Assembly: GCA_946183145.1 (NCBI GenBank)
Contig: CAMGZM010000001.1
Coordinates: forward strand, 248,001-312,000
Source: an uncultured Fretibacterium sp.
GTDB taxonomy: Bacteria; Synergistota; Synergistia; Synergistales; Aminobacteriaceae
Length of the DNA stretch: 64,000 nucleotides
Reading direction: 5' to 3'
The translations under genes and the position numbers were made by a program. Below the pieces are notes generated by a model. The model had not been told where the DNA came from. It ran no database searches and saw only the letters and a program-made list of their open reading frames with translations. Below are positions 18,810-27,595 of the stretch, piece by piece; position 1 is the first letter of the stretch; every line of letters begins with the position of its first letter.

Positions 18810-19115
18810 TTACTTCTTGATGTTCAGGATTTCATCAAAGCCCGTTACTTCAAAGATTTCGAGAATTTCCTGCCCTGCGTTTACGATCGTCATTGTTCCC
18901 TGCTGGTTCATTGTCTTCTGAGCCTTGAGGAGCACGCGCAATCCCGCCGATGAAACGTACGCAAGCTCGGCCATGTCGATTGTGAGATCCTTTACGCCAG
19001 CAAGCCCGCCTGTAATTTCGGCCTCAAGCTGGGGAGCTGTGGTTGTGTCGAGTCTTCCGCTTACCTTGAGCGTGAGGGAGTCGCCTGATGCTGTCTTTTC
19101 GATTGTTAATGCCAT
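18810..19115 (-). CDS. STAS-domain anti-sigma-factor antagonist (SpoIIAA/RsbV-like)
   Basis: A 101-residue single STAS domain: GRLDTTTAPQLE near residue 20, then YVSSAGLRVLL (about 52-62) carrying the phosphorylatable Ser, and ILEIFEVTGFDEIL at the C-terminus. It should be phosphorylated by the RsbW-like kinase and dephosphorylated by the SpoIIE phosphatases downstream. First gene of the eight-gene minus-strand operon. ATG is preceded by AGGAGG and an 11-base A/T spacer. Confidence 0.93.
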   Translation of the reverse strand: MALTIEKTASGDSLTLKVSGRLDTTTAPQLEAEITGGLAGVKDLTIDMAELAYVSSAGLRVLLKAQKTMNQQGTMTIVNAGQEILEIFEVTGFDEILNIKK

Positions 19116-19158
19116 TGTAAAAATTACCTCCTGAAAACAAATTGCTGTGAATGAGTGA

Positions 19159-19187
19159 AAGTTACCATTTTTTTATCATCATGTCAA
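19159..19187 (-). promoter_or_regulatory. promoter of the partner-switching operon
   Basis: On the minus strand a perfect TTGACA (19187-19182) is followed by a 17-bp spacer ending TGG and a weak -10 TAACTT (19164-19159), i.e. an extended -10 arrangement, 44 bp upstream of the STAS ATG. Confidence 0.65.
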
Positions 19188-19204
19188 AAACTTACTTTAG
19201 TATT

Positions 19205-19306
19205 TGAGAATTTTGCGGCCAATTGTGAATCGAATGCGTGAAAATTTTTATGCCAATCGCGAATCGTGTGTGTGAAAATTTTGCTGCCAATCATCATTAA
19301 AGATAC
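19205..19306. repeat. three 34-bp imperfect direct repeats with GCCAAT cores
   Basis: In the 344-bp gap between the divergent STAS operon and the aconitase-like gene, GCCAAT occurs at 19218, 19252 and 19286, exactly 34 bp apart. Each is preceded by TGA(A/G)AATTTT. The first two are followed by a GAATCG block. No gene is seen in the gap. The units sit between the STAS promoter and a TATAAT box at 19333-19338 facing the aconitase-like gene, as expected for operator or activator sites. Confidence 0.75.
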
Positions 19307-19459
19307 TGAGAAATTTATTCAAGAGTGCATGTTATAATTTGTGTACAAAAATTCACAAACTCACAAAATAATTTCGCAGGCGTAACATCAAGTACAGAAT
19401 TGTATGTTGATATAATTATGTCTACACTGAAAATCTCAAGAGGGGGTATATTTCACAAG

Positions 19460-21733
19460 ATGATAAAACTTTACGATGAAGGCGTTTACCTCATCAACGG
19501 CGAAAAGATAGTACCCGAAAGCCAGGCCGGAACACAGTACAGCAAGGCCGAAGCCAAAAAAGGCACGATCGCTTACGGAATAATGAAATCACACAACACG
19601 TCGAGCGACATGGATCACCTGCGCATAAAGTTTGACTCGATGGCCTCGCATGACATTACGTTTGTCGGAATCATTCAGACAGCAAGGGCTTCAGGAATGA
19701 CGAAATTCCCGCTTCCCTACGTAATGACGAACTGCCACAACTCATTATGCGCTGTCGGCGGAACAATCAACGATGACGATCACTATTTCGGGCTTTCAGC
19801 GGCGAAGAAATACGGCGGAATCTACGTCCCTCCTCATATCGCGGTAATTCATCAGTTCATGCGTGAGATGTTTGCTGGCTGCGGGAAAATGATTCTCGGC
19901 TCAGACTCACACACACGTTACGGCGCGTTAGGCACGATGGCAATCGGCGAAGGCGGCGGAGAACTCGTAAAGCAGCTTCTTCAGGATACGTATGATGTCG
20001 CTTATCCCGGAGTCGTCGCAATCTACATGAAGGGCAAGCCTGCTCCCTATGTCGGCCCGCATGATATTGCGCTCGCGATTGTGAAGGCTGTATTTGAGAA
20101 AGGCTACGTGAAGAACAAAGTCATGGAATTTGTCGGCCCCGGTGTAGCTACAATGACGACAGATTACCGCAACGGCGTTGACGTAATGACGACAGAAACA
20201 ACATGCCTTTCATCAGTGTGGAGGACTGACAGCGATACAAAAGCGTTCCTCGCTGAACATGGCCGCGCTGATGACTACAAAGAGCTTAACCCCGCCGATG
20301 TCGCATACTATGACGGCTGTGTAGAGATTGACCTCTCAACAATCAAGCCGATGATCGCAATGCCTTTCCACCCGTCAAACGCATACACTATCGCAGAGTT
20401 CTACGAGAATATGAAGGATATTCTTGCTGACACTGAAGAGAGAGCCAAGAAAGTCGCAGGAGGCCGCGCAACATTCACGCTCATGGACAAGATTACGCCT
20501 GACGGAAAATTATACGTACAGCAGGGTGTAATCGGAGGCTGTGCAGGAGGAAATTACACGAACGTTGTGGAAGCAGCTCACGCCCTCAAAGGCAAGACAT
20601 GCGGATTTGATGAGTTCTACCTCAGTGTTTACCCGTCATCACAGCCCGTATTTGTTGACCTCGACAGAAAAGGATTCCTTGCTGACCTCATGGACGCAGG
20701 CGCAATTATCCGCACGGCATTCTGCGGGCCTTGCTTCGGAGCAGGAGACACACCCGCGAACAACGCGCTCTCAATCCGCCACACAACACGAAACTTCCCG
20801 AACCGCGAAGGCTCAAAGCCCGGCAACGGCCAAATGTCAGCGGTTGCACTCATGGACGCACGTTCAATCGCGGCAACAGCGGCAAACGGCGGAAAACTCA
20901 CATCAGCCGAGGATCTTGACTGCTGGGGCGATATTCCCGCGTATCACTATGACGATAAGGCGTACAAGTCCCGCGTCTATTGGGGATTCGGAAAAGCCAA
21001 CCTTGAGTCGCCGATTCGTTTCGGGCCGAACATCAAAGACTGGCCGGAGCAAGAAGAATTAGCAGACAACATACTTCTCCGCGTTGTGTCAAAGATTCTT
21101 GACGAGGTTACGACAACGGACGAGCTTATACCGTCAGGCGAGACATCATCATTCAGATCGAACCCGCTCGGACTTGCAGAGTTCACGCTCTCACGCAGAG
21201 ACCCCGAATATGTCGGCAAAGCTAAGGCAGTCCAGAGAGTCGAATATGAAAGACTGAAGGGAGTCAGCCCCGCTCACGGAGAAATGGCAGAAGTTTACGC
21301 GGCAATCAAGACGATTCCCGGGCAGGAGAACGCAGACCCAATGACGATCGAGTTCGGCTCAACGATTTACGCCAACAAGCCCGGCGACGGTTCAGCGCGT
21401 GAGCAGGCAGCATCATGCCAGAGAGTTTTGGGCGCGCTCGCTAACATCACGCAGGAATATGCGACAAAGCGTTACCGCTCCAACTGCATGAACTGGGGAA
21501 TGATTCCGTTCCACCTCAAGGGACAGCCTGATTTTGAGGTCGGCGATTATGTATACGTCCCCGGAATCCGCAAGGCTCTTGACGAAAACAAGCTCGAAAG
21601 CATAAAAGCGTACATCATCAAGGGCGGAAAAGTAACGGAAGCAGAGCTTTACATTCAGCCTATGACCGACAACGAAAGAACGATCGTAAAGGCCGGATGC
21701 CTCATCAACTTCAACCGCAACAGGAAGAAATAA
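19460..21733 (+). CDS. aconitase-family hydratase (YbhJ-like)
   Basis: 757 residues, the length of E. coli YbhJ rather than AcnA or AcnB. Aconitase-superfamily features are present: [20 protein letters not shown], an iron-sulphur Cys in [11 protein letters not shown], the C-x-x-C of [15 protein letters not shown], and a C-terminal swivel domain. The usual S-C-T-N-S around the first cluster Cys is replaced by G-C-A-G-G. Directly followed by NADP isocitrate dehydrogenase, so citrate-to-isocitrate isomerisation for glutamate synthesis is the likely role; another hydroxyacid dehydration is possible. The ATG at 19460 follows AGAGGGGG; the longer frame from 19325 has no support. Confidence 0.85.
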   Translation: MIKLYDEGVYLINGEKIVPESQAGTQYSKAEAKKGTIAYGIMKSHNTSSDMDHLRIKFDSMASHDITFVGIIQTARASGMTKFPLPYVMTNCHNSLCAVGGTINDDDHYFGLSAAKKYGGIYVPPHIAVIHQFMREMFAGCGKMILGSDSHTRYGALGTMAIGEGGGELVKQLLQDTYDVAYPGVVAIYMKGKPAPYVGPHDIALAIVKAVFEKGYVKNKVMEFVGPGVATMTTDYRNGVDVMTTETTCLSSVWRTDSDTKAFLAEHGRADDYKELNPADVAYYDGCVEIDLSTIKPMIAMPFHPSNAYTIAEFYENMKDILADTEERAKKVAGGRATFTLMDKITPDGKLYVQQGVIGGCAGGNYTNVVEAAHALKGKTCGFDEFYLSVYPSSQPVFVDLDRKGFLADLMDAGAIIRTAFCGPCFGAGDTPANNALSIRHTTRNFPNREGSKPGNGQMSAVALMDARSIAATAANGGKLTSAEDLDCWGDIPAYHYDDKAYKSRVYWGFGKANLESPIRFGPNIKDWPEQEELADNILLRVVSKILDEVTTTDELIPSGETSSFRSNPLGLAEFTLSRRDPEYVGKAKAVQRVEYERLKGVSPAHGEMAEVYAAIKTIPGQENADPMTIEFGSTIYANKPGDGSAREQAASCQRVLGALANITQEYATKRYRSNCMNWGMIPFHLKGQPDFEVGDYVYVPGIRKALDENKLESIKAYIIKGGKVTEAELYIQPMTDNERTIVKAGCLINFNRNRKK

Positions 21734-21741
21734 CGAGCAAA

Positions 21742-21776
21742 ATTTATCCCCTCGGTCATGAATCGGGGGGAATTTT
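21742..21776 (+). terminator. hairpin after the aconitase-like gene
   Basis: A C-rich/G-rich stem (CCCCTCG with CGGGGGG) around a short loop is followed by AATTTT, between the hydratase and icd. It may allow read-through to icd. Confidence 0.6.
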
Positions 21777-21814
21777 CTGCAACAATAAATTCTGAAGGGA
21801 GATTCGATTCATCA

Positions 21815-23014
21815 ATGGCAAAAATCAAAATGGCAAATCCCATCGTAGAGATGGACGGCGACGAAATGACCCGCGTACTGTGGCAGATCATCAAGGACGA
21901 CCTTCTTTCACCGTTCGTTGAGCTTAACATGGAATATTACGATCTGGGACTGCCTGAGAGAGACAAGACCGGCGACAAAGTAACATGGGCGGCAGCTGAG
22001 GCGATCAAGAAGCACCATGTCGGAGTCAAATGCGCGACAATCACACCGAACAAACAGCGCGTTGAAGAGTACAACCTCCACGAGATGTGGAAGTCGCCCA
22101 ACGGCACAATAAGAGCAGTGCTTGACGGTACAGTATTCCGCGCACCGATTCTCACAAACTGCATAAAGCCCGTAGTCAAAAACTGGAAGAAGCCCATCAC
22201 AATCGCAAGACACGCATACGGCGATGTTTACAGGGGAACAGAGTACAGAGTCCCGGAACCGGGCAAAGCTGAGCTTCTTTTCACGGGCAAAGACGGAGCG
22301 ACATTCCGCGAGACAGTTTACGATTACGAATGCCCCGGCGTTTTGCAGGCCATGTACAACAAAGACACGTCAATATGTTCATTCGCGCGTTCGTGCTTTG
22401 AGTATGCGCTCTCAACAAAGCAGGATCTCTGGTTCTCGTCAAAAGACACGATTTCAAAGCAGTATGACCAGACATTCAAGCTGTTGTTCCAGGGGATTTT
22501 TGAGAAGGAATATGAAGAGAAATTCCGCAAGGCTGGAATCACATACTTCTACACGCTGATTGATGACGCAGTAGCAAGAGTCATGCGTTCAGAGGGCGGA
22601 TTCATCTGGGCATGCAAGAACTATGACGGCGACGTAATGAGCGACATGGTATCAACGGCATTCGGCTCGCTCGCAATGATGACAAGCGTACTTGTTTCAC
22701 CGGACGGAAATTTTGAGTACGAAGCGGCACACGGAACAGTAACAAAGCACTTCTACCGTTACCGCGAGGAAGGCAAGATGACATCAACGAACCCCGTCGC
22801 AACAATTTTCGCGTGGAGCGGCGCATTACGCAAACGCGGCGAGCTTGACGGCAACGGAGACTTGATGCTCTTTGCGGACAAACTCGAAAAGGCTACAATC
22901 TCGACAATTGAGGGCGGAGTCATGACGAAAGATCTTAGCGGACTGTGCGAGGGAGTCGTTCCGCAGGTTGTTGACAGCAAGCAGTTCATTCAGGCAATCG
23001 CGGCCAAACTGTAA
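21815..23014 (+). CDS. icd: NADP-dependent isocitrate dehydrogenase, eukaryotic-type
   Basis: Oxidative decarboxylation of isocitrate to 2-oxoglutarate. 399 residues of the homodimeric type II (eukaryotic-like) class: PIVEMDGDEMTRVLW at the N-terminus, then ATITPNKQRVEEY, the substrate-phosphate-binding segment S-P-N-G-T-I-R, YDGDVMSDM with metal-binding Asp residues, and the EAAHGTVTKHFYR cofactor signature. The ATG at 21815 follows GAAGGGAGA and gives the standard N-terminus; the frame from 21758 adds unrelated residues. Paired with the upstream hydratase. Confidence 0.95.
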   Translation: MAKIKMANPIVEMDGDEMTRVLWQIIKDDLLSPFVELNMEYYDLGLPERDKTGDKVTWAAAEAIKKHHVGVKCATITPNKQRVEEYNLHEMWKSPNGTIRAVLDGTVFRAPILTNCIKPVVKNWKKPITIARHAYGDVYRGTEYRVPEPGKAELLFTGKDGATFRETVYDYECPGVLQAMYNKDTSICSFARSCFEYALSTKQDLWFSSKDTISKQYDQTFKLLFQGIFEKEYEEKFRKAGITYFYTLIDDAVARVMRSEGGFIWACKNYDGDVMSDMVSTAFGSLAMMTSVLVSPDGNFEYEAAHGTVTKHFYRYREEGKMTSTNPVATIFAWSGALRKRGELDGNGDLMLFADKLEKATISTIEGGVMTKDLSGLCEGVVPQVVDSKQFIQAIAAKL

Positions 23015-23047
23015 CTTGTTGCATTAGGCGTTATAATTGTCGCTAAT

Positions 23048-23083
23048 CCCGCAGGACTCAATCACGGGTCTTGCGGGTTTTTT
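23048..23083 (+). terminator. Rho-independent terminator of icd
   Basis: The stem CCCGCA..GAC / GTC..TGCGGG is followed by six Ts. A TATAAT at 23032-23037 lies just before it but has no good -35. Confidence 0.85.
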
Positions 23084-23109
23084 GGTGAGATTTTACGGAG
23101 GCGTTTAAC

Positions 23110-23394
23110 GTGGAAGAATTTGTAGCAGAAAAAGTTGACTGGTCCCGCGCTCCTGCTGACACTCCCGTATGTGAGGAGAAAAGCATTTACTTGCGCGACA
23201 TAGTGCAGGCGATTCTTGACGGTTACGACACAAAAGAGACCGTTATGGAAAATTTGTCGCTTGAGGAAAATGACGGCGTTTCTGATGATGTTCAGGCGAT
23301 ACTTGATATATTTGTGCCTGTGATTAATTCGTGGCGTTTCGGCGGCGGCTGCGGAATGGGCTGCGAGGGCTGCTCTGGTTCGTGCGGCGGCTAA
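23110..23394 (+). CDS. small protein with Cys-rich C-terminus
   Basis: 94 residues, GTG start behind GGAGGCG. The first 75 residues are acidic and helical with no motif I recognise. The last 20 carry four cysteines in a glycine-rich pattern, GCGMGCEGCSGSCGG, which could bind a metal or iron-sulphur cluster. It stands alone between terminators after icd. It could be a redox or metal-carrier protein, but nothing shown decides this. Confidence 0.75.
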   Translation: MEEFVAEKVDWSRAPADTPVCEEKSIYLRDIVQAILDGYDTKETVMENLSLEENDGVSDDVQAILDIFVPVINSWRFGGGCGMGCEGCSGSCGG

Positions 23395-23406
23395 AAATTC
23401 AGAGAG

Positions 23407-23448
23407 AAAAAAATATCCCGGAGTCGAAAATGATTCCGGGATTTTTTG
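23407..23448. terminator. bidirectional terminator
   Basis: The stem ATCCCGGA / TCCGGGAT with A-rich left and T-rich right flanks lies between convergent genes. Confidence 0.85.
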
Positions 23449-23456
23449 TTATGCGC

Positions 23457-25820
23457 TTAACGTTTTTTCGTGAAAAGTGAAATTGCTGACAGAAGGATTA
23501 ACGTTCCGAGTCCTGTATTGCATCCTCCGCTTGATGAGTTTTGTATCGTTAACCCGGTTGATGTGCTTCCGCCCGTTGAAGAAATATCATTTGTCGTGTC
23601 TTCTTCTGACTCTGACGACTTGGCGTAGAAATTCACGCTCGCTGTGTGGCCGTAAGCAGTCGCCGTGATTTTCGTTGTGCCTTCTTTGAGTGCCTTAATT
23701 TTTCCCGTGCTTGTGATTTCCGCTATGCTTGGGTCTGATACTGTGTACGTTGCAACACCGAGAGCCGGCGCGGATATGTCGTAATTCTTTCCTTCAGCAT
23801 TAACCATAAGCCCCGCAAAAACTTCCTCGCCTACATGGGCGTAAATGTTTCCTGCTGATGACCAGTACACTACAGGCGTTGCGCTGCTGCTGAATTTCGG
23901 AACGTATGCGACTGTCTGAGTCGGGGAAATTTTGAGCTTGCCATTCTGAACGGTGAAGTAATATACCTGATAGAGTCCCTTTGTTTCCTGGTCTGCCCAA
24001 ATATCTACGTCAAATGAGCCTCTGTTTGTCGGATTCATGACGAAAAATTTTGTCGCCCCGTACCCGTCATCAAGAACAACATAAATATCATCGCTGAATG
24101 CCGAGTCCGATTTGCCCGAAAGTTTCACGCTCTGTGTCGTCGGTTCTGTTCCGTCATCCTCGCCCATGTATTCGTCTTTAGGGTCTGAAGCCTCAAGAGT
24201 CATTGACGTGTCAAGATACGCGCTCAAGTCTCCCTCTGCGCTTGCCCTGAGATATTCACCGAATGAGTCTGCTACTGTGTCAAATGCCGCGTCATATTCA
24301 GCCGTTGTTGCAGCCGTGTTGATGCTGAAATTCTGCGTGCTTCCTCTGAGGAGTGCCAATACTCTGTCGCCTACGTCATCCTGCCGGGCAATCATTACGT
24401 GATTGTGAGTTCCGAGTCCCGTGAATGATGTTACGGCGTTCGATGGGAAATTGTCCTTTGCGCTTGTCTCTGACACAACGAGATCATAATCATCATCGCC
24501 GAAGAACGCGCCGAGTAATTCCTTGAAGCGTATATCATCTGACCAGGCACGAAGCACGCTGCTTATGAGAGCAAGTTTTGATGAAGTGAGCTGACTAACG
24601 AGCTGTTCAGGAAGCCAGTCAATTTCACTGAGGCCCTTTATGTTGCCTGTTACAACGTCGTCAAAAAGTTTGCTGATTTTCGCGTCGTCCGATTTTATTT
24701 TGCCGTAAATCGAATGGAACGGAATCCCGGGATAACCAAGCCCCGCAATATATGAGCTTCCTAACGAGAAATCCTGCATTGCCTCGTCAACATCATAATT
24801 ACGCAGCGCGAGTCCCTTTATGAGATTGTAGCCTGTGCCTTCCCACCATGATTTAGCCTGCCAGTTCTGCCACGATGACGGGAGACTCGAAAAATTCCCC
24901 GCAAGGTATGACCCTATAGGCGTTCCGAGATTGGGAGAAGCAATTGTTACGACTCTGCGTACTGTTCCGAGTCCGTATGAGTTTGCTGTCTTGTTGCCTG
25001 TGTCAGTGTCATTGCGGAGATACTGACGCGCCATTAATCCGCCTGTGCTGTGAGTAACGAGGTCTACTCTTGTCGCGGCGATTCCTTGTGCGTTAAGTCC
25101 GTTAAGGGTGTCAGCTATGACCTGTGCGAGTCCGTTCGTGTTGCTTGAGATTAAAGCCTTCGGGGATTTCGTGCCGTCATAATTCCAGCTTGCAACGTTA
25201 AGCCCGGCATTTTCGAGCATGCGCCAAACACCTGTGTTCTTGCCAGTCGCATAGCCGAACATCCTCTCATTGTCCCCGAATGCGCCGTGAATCAATACAA
25301 CCGGGGGAGCCACGAGAGACAGCAAAAGAGTCTCTGATTTCGCGCTTCCGTTCGATGGCGTGAAAGTTGCTGTTATGCTGAAATCTCCCTTAGGGTAAGA
25401 GAAACTATCCGGCCATGTCTCCGGGGCGATGAATACCGCTGAAGCCTGATAACCGTTGCTTGTGCTTACGAGTGTCAACGCTGATGTGATTTCCTGCCTT
25501 GACGTTAGAGTCTCAAGCCTTGCGCCTGAAATTGACGGTGATACGCTGAATGACACAGTGCCGGGAGTGTCTGACTGGTAGCGCAGAATGAGCCGTGAAT
25601 TTCCGTCAGCAACAAGTCCCATTTTGCCGTACGCGGTATCGCTTAACCCGGAAATCATTTCTTCCGTTATCGCGCTTCCGTCCTTAGTGAGATATGCGCT
25701 GTCTGAAACTGAGTAGATGATTCTTCCTGCTGTGCTTCCGCGTTCGAGCGCAGAAAATTCCGCGTTTGCCGGGACTGCGAGCAATGAGAGAATGCAAACG
25801 CACCACAAAATTTTACGCAT
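23457..25820 (-). CDS. secreted lipase-like alpha/beta hydrolase with BIG2 domain and Synerg-CTERM tail
   Basis: 787 residues. Signal peptide at 1-22 (ending A-N-A). After about 150 residues of beta-rich region comes an alpha/beta hydrolase: VVLIHGAFGDNE with the oxyanion region, and the nucleophile Ser in VTHSTGGLMARQY (a T-H-S-T-G-G variant of G-H-S-M-G-G). Near residue 670 is a bacterial Ig-like (BIG2) domain (V-S-D-P-S-I-A-E-I, then I-K-A-L-K-E-G-T-T-K-I). The last 30 residues are Ser/Thr-rich, S-S-G-G-C-N, a hydrophobic helix and T-K-K-R, the Synerg-CTERM sorting signal. Probably surface-anchored or processed. The ATG at 25820 is chosen by GAAGGAA and the signal peptide. Ester substrate unknown. 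Confidence 0.85.
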   Translation of the reverse strand: MRKILWCVCILSLLAVPANAEFSALERGSTAGRIIYSVSDSAYLTKDGSAITEEMISGLSDTAYGKMGLVADGNSRLILRYQSDTPGTVSFSVSPSISGARLETLTSRQEITSALTLVSTSNGYQASAVFIAPETWPDSFSYPKGDFSITATFTPSNGSAKSETLLLSLVAPPVVLIHGAFGDNERMFGYATGKNTGVWRMLENAGLNVASWNYDGTKSPKALISSNTNGLAQVIADTLNGLNAQGIAATRVDLVTHSTGGLMARQYLRNDTDTGNKTANSYGLGTVRRVVTIASPNLGTPIGSYLAGNFSSLPSSWQNWQAKSWWEGTGYNLIKGLALRNYDVDEAMQDFSLGSSYIAGLGYPGIPFHSIYGKIKSDDAKISKLFDDVVTGNIKGLSEIDWLPEQLVSQLTSSKLALISSVLRAWSDDIRFKELLGAFFGDDDYDLVVSETSAKDNFPSNAVTSFTGLGTHNHVMIARQDDVGDRVLALLRGSTQNFSINTAATTAEYDAAFDTVADSFGEYLRASAEGDLSAYLDTSMTLEASDPKDEYMGEDDGTEPTTQSVKLSGKSDSAFSDDIYVVLDDGYGATKFFVMNPTNRGSFDVDIWADQETKGLYQVYYFTVQNGKLKISPTQTVAYVPKFSSSATPVVYWSSAGNIYAHVGEEVFAGLMVNAEGKNYDISAPALGVATYTVSDPSIAEITSTGKIKALKEGTTKITATAYGHTASVNFYAKSSESEEDTTNDISSTGGSTSTGLTIQNSSSGGCNTGLGTLILLSAISLFTKKR

Positions 25821-25886
25821 GATAATTCCTTCCTTCATTTAGGAGTCCGCATATTATAGCATTCATGATTAAGTCATAATACGCAC

Positions 25887-25920
25887 AAAAAAAGACCCGC
25901 CGTTTTTTGACGAGTCTTTT
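25887..25920 (-). terminator. Rho-independent terminator of tRNA-Thr
   Basis: On the minus strand a 10-bp stem (AAAAGACTCG with CGGGTCTTTT, one G-U) is followed by a T-run, just downstream of the tRNA 3' end. Confidence 0.85.
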
Positions 25921-25926
25921 CTGAAA

Positions 25927-25998
25927 AGCCGGTGAACAGATTCGAACTGTTGACCTGCGCATTACGAGTGCGCTGCTCTACCTCTGAGCCACACCGGC
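25927..25998 (-). tRNA. tRNA-Thr (anticodon CGT)
   Basis: The cloverleaf reads clearly on the minus strand. Acceptor GCCGGTG/CACCGGC, D-stem GCTC/GAGC, anticodon stem GCGCA/TGCGC with loop CTCGTAA (anticodon CGT, reading ACG codons), and T-stem AACAG/CTGTT with TTCGAAT loop. The discriminator base is T and CCA is not encoded, so CCA must be added enzymatically. Confidence 0.97.
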
Positions 25999-26021
25999 CA
26001 GTATCACAGCGAGATATTTTA

Positions 26022-27503
26022 TCAGCTCATTCTCTTTCTTGCAAGCATAAGCACTGTTACGGCTGCGATTATTCCGAATGATAACGAACTGCACCCGCTT
26101 GATGAATTTCCGTTGCCTGTGCTCACGTATTCGCCTTCTGAGTAATATGCGTAATCATCATAAGCGCGTCCCTCAGTCCCAACAGAAGGAAGGCTTGAGA
26201 AATTATCTCTCTGATAGCGCAACGAGGCGTAAACATCAAGATCATCACCGATTAATATACAGCGTTTAATCTGGTATGCTGTAGCGTAAGACGGCATTAC
26301 AGAAGCGAGAAGAGCCGCCGCGCCCGCAACGTGAGGAGCTGCCATTGACGTGCCCTGCTTTGATTCCAGACTCACACCGTCAGATCTTACATCAGCCTGC
26401 ACACTCTGAAGCCATGTGCTTACGATTTCGACTCCCGGCGCGCTAATGTTTGCTCCCCTGTTGCTGAAAAGTGCCGTGTATGTCGTCCCGATTAATGGCA
26501 CCTGTGCGAGTGCTGAAACCGAAATCATGTTATCGAGGCCCAAGAATGACGCGGGATATACGTAGCATCCTGCGCTTGGTACATGGCCGTGTGCATAGCT
26601 GCTCGGTTCTCCTACTGTTTCGCTGTAATTTCCCGCCGCTACAACTATTACGGCCTTGTTAGTGTTGTCGAGAACTTTGAACGCACGCCACAAAGGAAAC
26701 GCAACAAGATTATCATGATTCGGCTCAAGCTCTATATACGTCTCAAGCGATAAATTCACGGCGCGTATATTCATGCCCTGCTCGATGAGACCCGTTACGT
26801 AATTCACCGCGCTGATTACCGTTGCTATGCTGCCGTTGCCGGATTTGTCGAGAGCTTTTACGGGAATCATTTTCACGTTCCAGTTTATTCCAGCGACTCC
26901 GATTCCGTTGTTGCCTTTTGCGCCGATTATGCCCGCCACGTGAGTCCCATGCCCGTAATCATCAACTGCATCCCGCGTGCTTCCTGTTACAGTTCTGTAC
27001 GACAAATCTACGTCTACATTTTCGGTCAAATCCGGGTTAGTGTGGTCGATGCCTGAGTCGATAATTGCGACGTAAACATCATCGCTTCCCGTTGAGAGAT
27101 TCCACGCTGCCGGCGAATTAATGTCCTCCATTCCCCAGCATTCTCCGTAAGCGGAATCATTCGGGACAACTGCGGCATGTATTTTGTAGTTTGGTGATAC
27201 GGCCGCGACATTGGGATTATCTCTGAGGATTGCGGATAACTCTTCAGCGTCAAAACTTTCTGAGTGAATCATCATGAACGCTCCGCCGTCTTTCACGGAC
27301 AAAGCCGGGTAAAATTCTTTGACTGACGCGCTGAATGAAGAGGCAAATTCTGAGGCTGCAACCTCTAATGAAGATGCTGAAACTTTTTCTGATGATGAAG
27401 GCTTGAGAACGACAATAACATCACCGGGGGTATATTCTTCTGCTGAAGATGAAACTGCGAGTATTAACACGAGGATTAACGCAAAAATTTTTCTGTGCAA
27501 CAT
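26022..27503 (-). CDS. secreted subtilisin-like (S8) serine protease with Synerg-CTERM-like tail
   Basis: 493 residues. Signal peptide (about 1-20), an inhibitor-I9-like propeptide (about 25-105; P-G-D-V-I-V-V-L, then A-V-S-P-N-Y), and a peptidase S8 domain (about 125-445). The catalytic triad is complete: Asp in VAIIDSGIDH, His in GHGTHVAGI, Ser in GTSMAAPHVAGA. The C-terminus has S-S-S-G-C-S, a hydrophobic helix and A-R-K-R-M-S, a slightly divergent Synerg-CTERM signal. An extracellular or surface protease fits an organism that lives on peptides and amino acids. Confidence 0.93.
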   Translation of the reverse strand: MLHRKIFALILVLILAVSSSAEEYTPGDVIVVLKPSSSEKVSASSLEVAASEFASSFSASVKEFYPALSVKDGGAFMMIHSESFDAEELSAILRDNPNVAAVSPNYKIHAAVVPNDSAYGECWGMEDINSPAAWNLSTGSDDVYVAIIDSGIDHTNPDLTENVDVDLSYRTVTGSTRDAVDDYGHGTHVAGIIGAKGNNGIGVAGINWNVKMIPVKALDKSGNGSIATVISAVNYVTGLIEQGMNIRAVNLSLETYIELEPNHDNLVAFPLWRAFKVLDNTNKAVIVVAAGNYSETVGEPSSYAHGHVPSAGCYVYPASFLGLDNMISVSALAQVPLIGTTYTALFSNRGANISAPGVEIVSTWLQSVQADVRSDGVSLESKQGTSMAAPHVAGAAALLASVMPSYATAYQIKRCILIGDDLDVYASLRYQRDNFSSLPSVGTEGRAYDDYAYYSEGEYVSTGNGNSSSGCSSLSFGIIAAVTVLMLARKRMS

Positions 27504-27595
27504 TTATTCACTCCTCTGAAATTTCTTGACTTTGAGATTATATAACAAGCAAAAATTTTCAGGCATTATATAATTCCTTTGAGGAGGTTTTAAGA

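Noticed and set aside
19325-19459. 45-residue N-terminal extension of the aconitase-like protein
   Set aside because: Sequence unlike the family and overlaps promoter-like elements; the ATG at 19460 has a Shine-Dalgarno site and starts at the homologous position.
23032-23037. TATAAT as a promoter for the Cys-rich small protein
   Set aside because: No -35 at suitable spacing, and any transcript would meet the icd terminator at 23048-23083 at once.
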